Assembly: GCF_019175285.1 (NCBI RefSeq)
Contig: NC_056529.1
Coordinates: forward strand, 14,258,533 to 14,322,532
DNA length: 64,000 bases
Source of the DNA: Sceloporus undulatus
Taxonomy: Eukaryota; Chordata; Lepidosauria; Squamata; Phrynosomatidae
Reading direction: 5' to 3'
Shown: positions 22,873-34,800 of the stretch, in pieces
How the letters are laid out: every line of letters begins with the position of its first letter
Position numbering within the stretch: position 1 is the first letter of the stretch
The notes under the pieces: model-generated
Told to the model about the DNA's origin: nothing
Database searches by the model: none
The model's input: the letters and a program-made list of their open reading frames with translations, nothing else
Program-made: the position numbers and the translations under genes

Positions 22873-25800
22873 GTCCTTCTGCATTTCTGTCGTATGTGAA
22901 TGCATGGTGTCAGCAGTTTCAAGTGGGGGGAAATCCAGCATTCAACAAGCCCCAAGCACATCATCATGGCCTTGAGATGTTCCATTAACAGTGAAGGAAC
23001 ACACATACTGATCATACAATCACAGTTTCTCCTTCGTTTAGTTAAAAGCCAAGAAGTTGTTTAATCTAAAGAACAGAAGGAAAAATAATTGTCCATCCTA
23101 CAGTCTTTTGTCCAGCACTATCCCTTCCCAGTCTGTTCTCTTCCAAGCACATGCATATGCATGCATGTGTATTAGAGACAACATCCACTTTGTTCCAGAG
23201 ACCTTGGGAAGGTATCAAAATTCATATATTAAGCTGCCACCAACAATTTGAAATGAGTTGCCATGTAGGCTCAAACAGGCCATACAGGAACAGGGAGTCT
23301 GTAGCCACTCAGGTATTGTTGGACTAAATTTCCATCATCCCTTATCTGGATGGCGCTGATAGGATTTGGAATCCAGCCATTTCAGGAATGGCATGGGTTT
23401 CCCACTCCTGCTACAATAGGCCTCCCATCCCACTGAAGTTTCTGGACCAGATTAGAAAAGCAAAATTAGTTTTCATCTGTGCAATAAATGTGTAAGGAAC
23501 TTAGCTTTTCTCCCCAGACTCTCAACTTGCATACCTTGAGCAATATTTGGCATTATATAGAAAGGAGAGCGGTAGATGTTTTTAAAAAATGCCTTTAATA
23601 AAGCTTGCGCTTTTGGGGTTGTTGTTTTGTTTACTTTTACACACAAACTCAGTGGAACAAGAAAATCAATTAGGCAAAATTACTTTGCACAGCAAAGCCA
23701 TAACTGTTTATTGAACAGTTATGCTCAGAGACCTGAGTTCAGGGGATGACCTTAAAATTCCCAGTCTGTTGGCTAGTGGAAGGCAGGATAATGTTGGAGC
23801 TTAATGTGTTTGATTTCCAGGAGGATTAAAACAAGAGGTTTTAGGAGTGAAGGACTATTTCTTAGGAGTGTAGAACAATACTCCATAAATAATATTCTTA
23901 AAGAGGCTGCAACCTATTTTGCCTAGTTAATAAAGAACATAAAATCACTGAACAATAAGGGTTGCCAGGGCAGCCGTGCCTTTTATGAATTAGACCTTTG
24001 CCTTTGTTTCAAAGTGCCTAGGGGAATGGCAGGCATTGGCTAGGAAACAGAGATTGATCTTAATTGGGAAAACCATCAAGTTTCAGCAAGGTGGTGCACA
24101 CTCCACCTAAAGGATGGTATCAAATGTATCTTTGCCTGTGTTGGGTAACAAGAGAATCAGGCTGAGATCTTCTTTGACATGGGTGGATGCTGGTGAAGCT
24201 GAACAATGCAAGTGTTGATACCATGCTAACTCTGAGGGAGCGGGGTGGCAACTAGTTGGATGAGGCCACAAGATAGCTAGAATCATCATAGAATCATAGA
24301 GTAGGAAGAGAACCCCAAGGGCCATCCAGTCCAACCCACTACCATGCAAAAATACACGATCAAAGCAGTGCTGACAAATGGTCACCCAGCCTCGGTTTAA
24401 GAACCTCCAAAGGAGGTTCCTCCACCACACTTTGAGGCATGATATTCAGTCAGTCAGTTTGGGGTGGCGGGGGCAGAGATGCATCCCAGTGTTGTCCAGT
24501 TGCTGTTATGTAACTTGGGAGGGTTGCTGAAAGAAGTAATACAAACATACGTTACCCAAGAAGATTCTGGCCTCAATTTTCAAGCAGGCAAGAAATCTCC
24601 AAATTACCAACAATGTGTAAGGACTGAAAAACAAGGAAAGGGTTGCCCATGCAAGGCCCAACCCTCTTCACTCCTTGGCCTTGAAAGGTGTTTGGCTTAA
24701 CAGAGGTTCTACTTGATTTCATTTAAAAGCTAGTAGAACATTTCCATGCAGTTCTTGAACAAAATTTCCCTTGAGATGTGACATCTCAAGAGGCTACAGG
24801 ATATAGTGGAAGGCCCAATGGACGGATATAGTACCAAATGTGCCAGAGCAATAACAGGCATGGCATCACAACTCTGGTTGGAACATTACTTGTTGTGACT
24901 TTGTTGACTTCCTCCAAGTGTGGATGGTATGCAGTGGCAGCGGATGTCATTGGGGCAATGGATCTGCTCTGAATTTCAGCTCAAATTTCAAAGGAGCTGG
25001 TCAACATAGTTTCCTTTGACGTCTCCTTTACATTTCGGGGGGCGGGGGGAACCCCAAGAAAATTCAGTGCCCCATTAACATGGAAGCCATAATCTGCTAT
25101 GATGCATGTCCGCATCATTAAATGCTCACATCATTAAATGATGCATATGAGCTTCATTAAAACAACAGCTGAGTTTTGTGGCTGAGATGTTTGTGATATG
25201 CTTTGATTTTCTGTGTTTTATGTTTTTCTCTCCTCTCCTAAAATAAACCCATCTGGGATGTGTCAGTGGTTACATCTGACTTAGTGGTGGCATCTCCCAT
25301 CATTCCTATAATTGTCACCTTTAGCACAATTGATTTGCAAAATTGGCTTGGTTCATTTCTATATTAGTGTCATCACCCACTGTGGGTATTACATTCATCT
25401 ATGGCTCAATTCATTCCTCTAGCTAAGTGATCCACAAAAGAACATCTTTTCGTTATCTTTCTTGCATTCTGGGAACTAAAAGTCTACTACTTTCCTGTAT
25501 CTCTCTGTAAATGTTTTGATTTTGTTCCATTTACAGCTGCAAATGGACAGGGAAGTTACACTTGGGATGGGCACGAGTTATCTCTTGTACTGTACCAAGA
25601 CACCCGCAATCGCTTGCATCTTAGCGATGCCTCACATTGTCTAAGTGATGGCGTCTCCGCCAGGCAGATGCTTTGAAGCATAACAGAAGGTGATTCTAGT
25701 AAGAACTTAGCAGGCTTTGGTCTAGGAGAGAGAGGTTTCTGAGGGCAGCCTAAGAGGAGATAGAGTAAGCTATAATGAAGGAGCTACTGCTCCGGAGGGA

Positions 25801-26785
25801 AGAAGTATTCTGGGAGAAGTGATCCCCACTGAATACAGAAGAAGTTTCAGACAGCTGCAAGTGCTGGAGGAGAGAACTAATGGTAGTCACTTCCATGACC
25901 ACAAGGTCATTTCGGAGGAAGATGTCGTCCGTGGCCAACCCCACTCGCAACAGGCCTCCTGCTATACAACAGCTGCCACATGCCCTCAAGGAAAGGTCAT
26001 ACTTTTCAAAACTCAAAAAGTGATATTTTCTTTCCCTTTCCTCTCCCTCAACCCCTTTCTCCACTGGTGTTTTCATTAAGAGCAGACAAGAGCAGATGCT
26101 GGGGAGGTTTGCTTGCTCCTTTCTATATGTATTTCCTCAAGTAACACTCGCCAGTCATCAGCCCCAAATGTGTTGTGCAAATTCTAGTTGAAATAATGTG
26201 CCTGTGTTACTGTTTACTGTTATGTGTGGGGGCAGCATAGAAATACTTTAAACAAAGAAACCTTTAGGGGATTACTGCCTTTCCCTTGACTTTTCAGAGG
26301 GCTTGGATATTGATAGTAATTCCAGTTAACAAACCCCATGATCATAATGCTGTCCTTGAGAATCTTGCCATCCAAATGTTTGCAGGCATTAGGAAATATT
26401 ATCCCAAGGAAGAGCAAACATGTAATTATGGCAGCTTTTTGGAGAAACTCAAAACCTCAATGAAATACTAAAGGTTGTCAAACAAGAAATGCATTCAGAT
26501 TAGCATCTACAAGTCTTCCTCGGGAGATCACACTGTTACCATTGGTCTATACCACAACTATATTGGTTTGGGGCTTCACAATAAGGGATTTGGGGCACTG
26601 TAATTTTGTAAGGGCTGGGATATTTAGCATGCCATCAATACAATTCATCATCCAAAAACTACAACATCCTTTGGAGCAGGAATGGTGCTGAGGTGTGTGT
26701 GTGTATATTGACAAAAATACCAAGTTAGTCATTTGAACATTTAACAATGAGCATACACAAAAACATACACAAAACGTACAAGATC
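22873..26785. other. No gene recognised apart from a CR1 end
   Basis: Intergenic. A trace of a squamate MITE at 23300-23420 (GTTGGACTAAATTTCCATCA). The 25750-26080 open frames on both strands have no domain. Confidence 0.45.
24285..24432 (-). mobile_element. CR1 LINE 3' fragment
   Basis: Minus-strand 3' end with the ATTCTATGATTCTA tail and the same 3' sequence as the 11.5 kb copy. Short, 5'-truncated and more diverged. Confidence 0.85.
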
Positions 26786-26932
26786 AACAAGATGAGATGC
26801 TCGCAAAACGTCAGGAAGAAACTCTTCTAATACATGGCCACATAGCTCGAACCCCCCCCCCCCCAAAAAAAAAAACCAAGGATGCCACCCATGAAAGCCT
26901 TCAACTTTACCTTTCATGGTACTTCCAAGTTG
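26786..26932. repeat. Copy of the GATGCCAGCCACAGATGC repeat with poly-C/poly-A insert
   Basis: CAAAACGTCAGGAAGAAACT, ACATGGCCACATAGCTCG, then a C13-14/A12 run and CATGAAAGCCTTCAACTTTA. Confidence 0.6.
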
Positions 26933-27604
26933 AGAGTCAAGTCTCCAGCCTGGGAGTCACCTTTAGCAGAAAAAAAGGATGTGAGGCATGTTTCTGCGAT
27001 GGGAACAAACACATTAGGCAGTGGCTGAGGGTTGAAGTTGTTGGCACCCTGTTCCTGCTGCACATCGAAGAAGTCTTCGAAAGCTTTTCAACAGTTTTAG
27101 AAGGATCTTTCCACTTCAAGCCCATTGCTTAACATACCATACCTGTATTTGCTGTTTCTCTCTGAGAAACGCGTCCTGCACTCTGGAGGCAGGTCTTGAC
27201 TGCTGCTCAAAGTGAATGGCACCAGCAAGTCGGTCACTAAAAATATACAAGTCGCAAGTCAAGTCGGTGTATGCCAACCTGAGTCCAAGTAGTTATTGAG
27301 TCTACATCTGGTAGTTCCATTCATCTGTCCAATGGCTGTAGTGAAACCTTGACTGGAAGAGAGAGTGCTTTCTGGATGCCACTGTTTTTGAATCATTTAT
27401 ACTACCCAGTCTGCTTCATCATTTTTAAGGCATGGCCCTTGAGTGCACATTGATATATAATTTCTAGACATTGTTGTAAAACACATTAGGCAATGTTTTC
27501 TAGACCTATTACTATCTTGCTTTTGGTTTTGGAGACTGAATCAGGCAAAGTATTCGTTCCACTGTCCATCTTAGTGGCATTCCAAACCATCAAATACAGT
27601 ATCT

Positions 27605-28445
27605 TTTTAGAGACATTGTTTTGTAATGGTTCTGGTCCTTCTTTGGGGTTTAGTTGCAGAAGATGATGTTTGACGCCTTGGCTGTGGATGTATGGTATTC
27701 CTCAGGAACTGATTCTGTTTTTCATGTTATCAAATATCTATATGGAACCAGCGAGTGTAGTGGAAAGATCCTTCTAAAGCTCTCTAAAGTACTGCTACCC
27801 ATATGAATATGACACTTTCTATTTCTGTTTTTCATCTAATACCAAGAAAACTGTTACAGTTCTTCGCCAGTATCTGGAGGTGATAATGAGCTGAACAAAG
27901 GCTAATGAACTGAAACTTAATCCAAACAAGACAAATGAGCTCTAGATCACAAGGCCCTCAGAGCAGGCAAACCACAGATTCAACCTGTTGTAGATGGGAT
28001 TGTATAACCATTGAAAAACCAGGTTTATGTTTTGGGATGCTTCTAAAGTGTCTCGTTTCCAGATTACAAGTAGATAAGCAGAAATGTCTTTGGAGGCAGT
28101 TCTCCAAAGGGAAGTCAAATGGTGCTTGGTGCCATCTCCAACAATGACATAGATGCTGCATCTTCGTCTCTTGTCCTCAGGCAGTGCTACTCGGAGTGGA
28201 CTGGCACTGATCCATGAGCTGCTGGTCCACTGCAAGTTTACAGGAAAGAAACAGACTTTGGTCCTCCAGACGTTTTGGACTTCAACTGAAAGGATCTCCA
28301 GACAGGTTAATCAATATTCAGATATTCTGAGAGCTGAAGTACAAACATCTGGAATGCCAAAGGTTAAGAAAGCCCAGATTCAGAGACAGATGGAGATCAC
28401 ATCCCTCATATACTTCTGGTAGGCTTCCCAAAACATCTGGCTGGC
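27605..28445 (+). mobile_element. L2-type LINE, reverse transcriptase fragment
   Basis: Plus strand shows broken RT text: a remnant of the GVPQGS-LSP-LFNIYME block near 27680-27745, then a downstream block near 27895 with ELKLNPNKT-like sequence. Many frame breaks; old. Confidence 0.65.
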
Positions 28446-28916
28446 CACCAAGGGATGCCAGACCCTGGCCTAAATAAAATTAGTCTAATCCAGCAAGGTT
28501 CACTGTATTTTTAAAGGCTCTCCCTAGAAAACTGAGATTGTTGTGTTCTTAGGAAGAAGGCTCTGGCTTACGTCACCATATTAATAAAGTAGAGAACTTG
28601 TGATGTGGCCTCCCACCCTGATGGTCTGCAATTACCTTTATCCATAGCCAGTGGTGACAGATGATGGGAGCTACATTCCAGCAAGATCTGAAGGGCTACA
28701 TATTTCCCATCCATCTTGCATATCAGTAGTTGAAAAAAAAATCCCCCAAGGTTGTTAGAATATCTAACTTTGTCTTCAAATCCAAACACTCAGGAGTTTC
28801 TTTTTCGTGGTGGCTTCGGGACTCTGGAATGATCTCTTCCCAAAAAAGCCCTGTGTTTTTCTTCTGCTGGAGACTGAAACCACCTTTTTTGTGGTAAACA
28901 TATGAGTACTGACCAA

Positions 28917-29145
28917 GGCCTGTTACAGACAGCCAAAATAAAGCTGCTTCGAGTCACAGTGGAGGTATGGTGTTTCAATGATGCATGCTAAGAGTCCAGA
29001 AGCCACACCAAAGCCACGCTCCAGTCCTTAGGGATGGAGTGTGGCTTTGGTGCGACTTCTGGACTCTTAGGACTCATGCATCATTGAAACACCATACCTC
29101 CACTGTGACTCGAAGCAGCTTTATTTTGGCTGTCTGTAACAGGCC
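28917..29145. mobile_element. Hairpin MITE, family B
   Basis: 229-base palindrome with ends GGCCTGTTACAGACAGCC / GGCTGTCTGTAACAGGCC, the best preserved arms of the five copies. Confidence 0.88.
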
Positions 29146-29533
29146 TAAGATTCTGTGCTGACATTTTCATTGACTAGTTTTGTTACATTCTGTGGAGAAA
29201 CAAAATCAAGCAGTGTGGTGTATTTATTGCTTTTATTGTTGCAAACTATCTTCTCAACAGTTGGCTATCAGAATCAGAGACTAACACAGAAACACCACTT
29301 TAAGGCATACTGTAACCTAGTAAGTACATCCCTATCTCTTCCTTGTTGCCTTAAGTGCAAGATCACGTTATTCAATTTTCAGGTGGCCATCTTAGATCTA
29401 AATCCAATGATCAGACCCAAACAATGTAAGCCCACTGAATTAATGGGAACCTGGAAACTCACTTATGTAAATATGTCAAATGGCATTGATTCAGTAGGCT
29501 GAGACTAACAGGATTTATGCCTTGCTGAGCTGC

Positions 29534-29632
29534 AGCAAAAAGAACAGTAAGTCTTGTGGCACCTTAAAGACCAAAACCTTTTGTTTAGTATAAGCTTTTG
29601 TGAAAGTGGGCTGCAATCCACAAAAAATATGC
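29534..29632 (+). repeat. Repeat of the GTGGCACCTTAAAGACC / AGCTTTTGTGAAAG type
   Basis: Distant member of the repeat seen at 54.1 and 55.3 kb, with the same GTGGCACCTT...AGACC...AAGCTTTTGTGA order. Confidence 0.55.
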
Positions 29633-30182
29633 CAGTCACAACTTACCTTTTAAGTGTTTCAAAACCTTTTGTTAGTATTCATGCAATAGGTGCTGCTAAA
29701 GAAATTTTATCACTCTCCTTTACTCATTCCAACTATTTTTGCAAATTCAAAGAGGGCAGGGGTTGTTTTTTTAAAGGCAAGGGATGCCCTCTTCTGGTGA
29801 AAGGCAAGCTTTTCCAGTAAAGAGAGAAATGCAAGAAGAGGCTGGAAACTTCCCTTCATTGTGATTAATCTTCAGAGCGATTATTTGTATGAGCTATAGC
29901 TCCTCTGTGAAGGAACAAAGCTGGCTAATGAATGTTTATGCAGAGTTTGACAAAGCTCTTAAATACACAATGGGAACTGTAAAAAATACGATGAGAATGT
30001 TTCTTTAAGATTTGCTAAGATGAAAGTTCTGCTGAAGAAAATTTCATGAGATGGAAAAGAACTGAGATCTTTATATATTGTTGGCATGGCTATGGTATAA
30101 TCCAACTCAGTGGGAGATCTGCCATTTTATTTGAAGGGTAGAATGTTGTATTCCTCAATTATTTTCAAGGCTGCTTCTAGAC

Positions 30183-30380
30183 CAGTGGTTCCCAACCTTC
30201 CTAATGCAGCAACCCTTTAATATAGTTTCTCATGTTGTGGTGACCCAAACCCATGAAATTATTTTCATTCCTACTTCATAACAGTAATTAAATAGGTGTT
30301 TTCCAATGGTCTTAGGCGACCCCCATGAAAGAGTCATTCAACCCCCAAAGGGGTCCCGACCCATAGGTTGGGAACCACTG
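30183..30380. mobile_element. SPIN (Space Invaders) hAT transposon, internally deleted copy
   Basis: 198 bases bounded by a perfect 16-base terminal inverted repeat (CAGTGGTTCCCAACCT) and a perfect 8-base target duplication TTCTAGAC at 30175-30182 and 30381-30388. The ends match the SPIN consensus as I remember it (CTAATGC..GCAACCCTTTAATA, TCATGTTGTGGTGACCC, GACCCCCAAAGGGGTC-like end). It is a non-autonomous, MITE-like copy. SPIN is known for horizontal spread among tetrapods, including squamates. Confidence 0.9.
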
Positions 30381-30619
30381 TTCTAGACATCAGCAGTTAG
30401 GGTTATGCTAATCAAACAGGAGAACACAACAGACAGCCACACACTGGATTATCAAACTATTGCTAGTCTGAACATGGGGACGGGGAGGAGGATAGGAACC
30501 ATACACAAAACAGCTGATAGTTACTTCACCTTTGTCCCAAGAGATGTTTCTTGTTTTGCCTCCAGGTTCGTGGCTAATATGGAATGACATGTTTACATTA
30601 TTAAATTGTCTGTGTAAAA

Positions 30620-31345
30620 TACCTGTCTGAAGAAGTACAGATTGTGTAAAATGTATAAAAATTGTAGTAATTTATGTTGGAAATATAAACAGCAAGGTGG
30701 TTTATTTCATCATGTTTGGAGGACTTGTGATAAAATAAGAAGATATTGGAAACAAATACAGGGGATGATTAAAAAAATACTGAAATACAGAATTCCTCTT
30801 AAACTAGATTTTTTTTGTAATAGAAATATCTGATGAGCCATCAAAACATGCTACTCTACACAGCAATAGCAACAAGACCTCCTTACGCAAAACTATGGGA
30901 AAATGTGGAAATTGCAAGAATGAAAAATTGGACAGCTAAAGTAATTGAGATGGTAGAAATGGATAGGTTAACCATGCTGTTAAGGGATAAATTAATTGAT
31001 AATGTTTTGAAAGACTGGGAAACTTTCATATAATTATTGAGAGCAGAGAAAAGATAACAGGCTTTGAAAACTAGATAAATTCATGAGACAAACTGGTAGA
31101 TTACTAAATTAACATGTAATGTAGGTTAAATATGCACTTACAATTCTAGTAAGAAAGTGGGAAGTCATTTTTCATCTGTCACATTATTTAGTGTATTTTT
31201 GTATTGTGGAATGTTTATATATGTTGCAATATTTGTCTTTGTGTGGTATGTTTCCTATTGCTCTGTTTGATATGTATATATGCTGGCTATTATTCTGCAT
31301 AATCAAGCAAAAATAATTATAAGTAAAATTATAGAAGATAAACAG
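30620..31345 (+). mobile_element. L1 LINE ORF2 C-terminal fragment
   Basis: Two open pieces in the plus strand read GLFHHVWRTCDKIRRYWKQI, QGMIKKILKYRIPLKLDFF and LLYTAIATRPPYAKLWENVE, the L1 ORF2 C-terminal pattern (W..C..I..FW..I...I..IL), separated by one break near 30830. An AT-rich 3' UTR follows to about 31345. Not a host gene. Confidence 0.8.
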
Positions 31346-31552
31346 AAATCAGTAACATAGTTCCTAAGCAAAGTATACATGGGTACAGGTTCCTCAGGTC
31401 AGAGTCCTTCAAAACAATTCACCAAGAGACTAGCAAGAGTCCATGTCTGATTGAGAAGCGCATCAAAAAAACTTCTCACAGGATAAATATGGAACGGCTA
31501 AGTGAAGAGCAAGCCACAAAGAAATTGAAATACCAACTCTGGAAATAAATTC

Positions 31553-31628
31553 TTTATTTGGGGATTATACTAATTCAAAACATCATAGTACTAGGATTCT
31601 AAAACTGACCTTTCCACAAACATTTATT
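31553..31628 (-). terminator. Candidate polyadenylation signals of the NCOA5-like gene
   Basis: Two minus-strand AATAAA hexamers (seen as TTTATT on the plus strand at 31553-31558 and 31623-31628), 200-270 bases past the candidate stop codon. Confidence 0.4.
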
Positions 31629-31822
31629 TTCACTCTTCCACTCAAGTAAAAAAAAAGAAACAAAGAAACCAAAGTTCTTAGGAATGTGTACAACAAAAAG
31701 TGATGTGTGTTTAAGCTTGCTTGGTATGTTAAGAACATACTTATGTCAAGCTCTGCTGTCCTGGAAGAGGGCTGTTGCCATCAGGGCTGACCATTTATTC
31801 CATTATCAATCCAGGTGTTCCA

Positions 31823-31881
31823 TCAAGCCAGAAACTTTGGCTTGGGTACCCAATGATGTTGTGCTTTTCTCGCCTGAGCAG
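31823..31881 (-). CDS. NCOA5-like candidate last coding exon
   Basis: A good acceptor (TTCCTTCTTTTTGCAG) on the minus strand accepts the phase left by exon 9 and gives AAQARKAQHHWVPKPKFLA, then TGA at 31825-31823. Minus-strand AATAAA signals follow at 31628-31623 and 31558-31553, fitting a terminal exon of about 340 bases. The weakness is that the junction codon becomes Ala, whereas the other LLPTP copies continue with Gly. Another exon could lie between 31.9 and 34.6 kb. Confidence 0.45.
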
Positions 31882-34800
31882 CTGCAAAAAGAAGGAACAG
31901 TTACATGATCCAACTGTTATTTTTTCACACTGCAGAACAAAGCTACTCAGACTGTGAAGTGGCCCTTCTTTCAGTGATGTGCTGACTGGGCCAAAACTCA
32001 GTAACAAAATCATTCTTTTTCTTCCAAACTTATTGGTACAAAACTGGAAAACTGCTGCCACAATCAAATACGCTTTCTCCATTTTTTTCTAGAGCACCCT
32101 AACCCACCTTTCTAGCATCCTAAAGGGTGCGAGGAACTCTTAGTTTTCTCCTTCTTTCTTTTCAGTCAGCTTGTACTCAAGATTGGAAAAGGGGATCATT
32201 CAAAGCAGTCATGGTTCAGTGATACGCATCAAGCCCAGGAAGGCTTAGGATCGCACAGCCTGACATCATGCTTTTGCACAGCTAGTGCATCAACTGCACC
32301 TATTCCTGGAGAAGTTGAATCTGACCATGGTGGTACTTGCCATGGTTACATCCCGTTTGGATTTCTATAATGCCCTCTCTGCATGGGGCTGCCTTTGAAA
32401 AGTGCTCAGAGAGGTCAGATGGCCTAAAGAGCTGCAGCTAAGTTGCTAACTGGGTCTGGCTACAGGGAGTATGCAACTTGTCTGTTGCAACAGCTCCACT
32501 GGCTGCCGGTCCATTTCCAGGCACACTACAAAGGCTGGTTGACATATAAACCCCTATACAGCCTGGGTCTAGGTTATTTTAAAAATTGTATCTCCTTTTA
32601 AGATCACCTGGAGACCCTCCTCTCTTTCCCACCACCTTCTCAGGCTTGTTTGGTGGGAACAAGGGAGAGGGTCTTGCTCCCAGATTCTGGAACTGCCTCC
32701 TCAGAAAGGCTAGGATGGTCCCATCCTTGCTAGCTTTCTGGTGGTGATTTGAAACATTTAGGTGCCACTAGGCCTTTACAAACGGTTGAGGTTGGGCACT
32801 TAATGCTTTGTGGTGCTAGTTTTGAAGTTTCTAAAGGATCTGTATATAGTTTTAATATGTATTGTTTTAAGTACTCTCAGCTTTTTAATTGTATTTTATT
32901 CTTTTAATGAGATGTTTTAATACTGTATTGTATTGTCCTTTTAATCTGTAAGCTGCTTTGTGTCCCAATTTTGGGAGAAATCCAGGGTATAAATAAATAA
33001 TAGCAGCAGCAACATTTCTATAATTCTGCAACCTGTGTAGTGAAAGTGATGAAGCTGAGAGAAATGTATGCAGCTATACTTGAAAAAGCAGCATCTTTCC
33101 CTCTCCTTCCTGTTCCTTTGAGTTAAAGAAAGGTAACAGTTTTCCCTTTGACATAATTATCAAGTTGTGTCCAACTGTAGGGGATGGTGCTCATCTCCAT
33201 TACTTAGCTGAAGGAGCCAGCATTGTCAAAGACACCTCTATGGTCACATGGCCAGCATGACTAAACGCCGAGGCGCATAGAACGCTGCTGCCTTCCCACC
33301 AAAGTGTTACCTATTAATCTATGTGCACTTTTACATTCTTTGGAACTGCTAGGTTGGCAGAAGCTCGGATTAGTGATGGCAGCTCACTCCATCATGCAGA
33401 GCTTGGGTCTTGAACCTTTTGGCCTTTTGAGTTACACACAGCTAAATAAATAATGGAAGGGGGAGAACATCATGTAACACATGAAATCTTCACTTGACAA
33501 ATGAAATCAAAAAGTCACAGTGGCTCCTGAGCATGTCCTAAACACATGTAACTACTTAAAAAAAATTTGGCCTTAAATAGGGAGAAGGAAGATAATCTAA
33601 GAACAGCAATTCCCCCATCTGACCTTTTGAGCTTTGATACCGCTAAAATGTATTTCCAAGCACTTGGCAGATTTAAATGGCTCTGGCCCACATCCAGAGT
33701 ACTATAAAGCTCAGTTCTCTCATATACTGCTTGATATGAAACATGAGCTACTTTTAGTGCTGTTTAAAGTTATATACAAGCAAAGAGCACTGTCTCATAA
33801 CTAAACTCCAGCTCCAGTTAGATCGTAACTAAACGCTGCTTCAGTTCACTATTACTAAGAGGTATCAAAGAGGTATCTGAAGTTCAGTTGCAATACTCAG
33901 ACTCAGGAGAACACCCAGACAAGCATTAATCATATAAGATGGAATAGTATCCATCATGTCAAGCCAGAAAACTGTACAGCTAGCTAAAAATATCTGAGGC
34001 CATAACCCTCTTGGAACTTTTTATTTGGTTACACTTAGGCCAAACTTAACCTCTGAAGAGTATTAAATGCGAGGAGACTTGTAAACGTCCACCTCCAATG
34101 AATAGTGTAACAATCTGGACTACAGCAACATTCTGCTCTAACCACCCAGCAAGCATAATGTTTTACCATGGAAATGTGATGAACTCAAGATCCCTATCAC
34201 CCAGAAGGAAACGGTTAGGAAAAGAAAATAGATTCCTACTTGAAAATAGGACCGAGGTCTGGCAGATATTTTCAAAAGGACCTAAATTACAGAACAGCTT
34301 CCTGAAACATGCCATGGAGCAGAATGCATGGCTACTAAGTTTTACACACTTCTCATCTTCTTCCGTAGAGATACCCATTACCCACTCCTAGATTTTACCA
34401 TCATCATGAACAGCCAACAGGTCTGAGAGATCACAATTGTCCAAAGTCACCTGGTGACCTTCACAGCTAAGTAGGGGATCTGAAGGTCAAAGTCTACAGG
34501 AGAGTTTCAGAACTACAATTCAAAAAGCAACTTTCCCCAACTCTAAATGCAACACACTACCCATTACACTTGTCTCTGTCTGTCATGAATTACGATGAGA
34601 GCCATCTGAAGGGCAAAACCACTTGTCTTCATTCCTCCAAGCTCCCCCAGTTCTCACCTGGTGTTGGCAAAAGGCCTGGTCTGCCACCAAGCAGCGGTCG
34701 CTTTGCAGACAGATGTAGAGAAGGAGGTAGGAGGATGGGTCTTTTTGTAGACTTGATCAGGAGAGGCGGAGGTTTACCCTTTGGACCAGTCAGTCCTGTT

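Noticed and set aside
25750-26079. Overlapping open frames of 86 and 108 codons as a gene or pseudogene
   Set aside because: No domain or similarity recognised on either strand and no supporting signals.
30642-31033. Two adjacent open frames as a small host gene
   Set aside because: They read as the C-terminal part of L1 ORF2.
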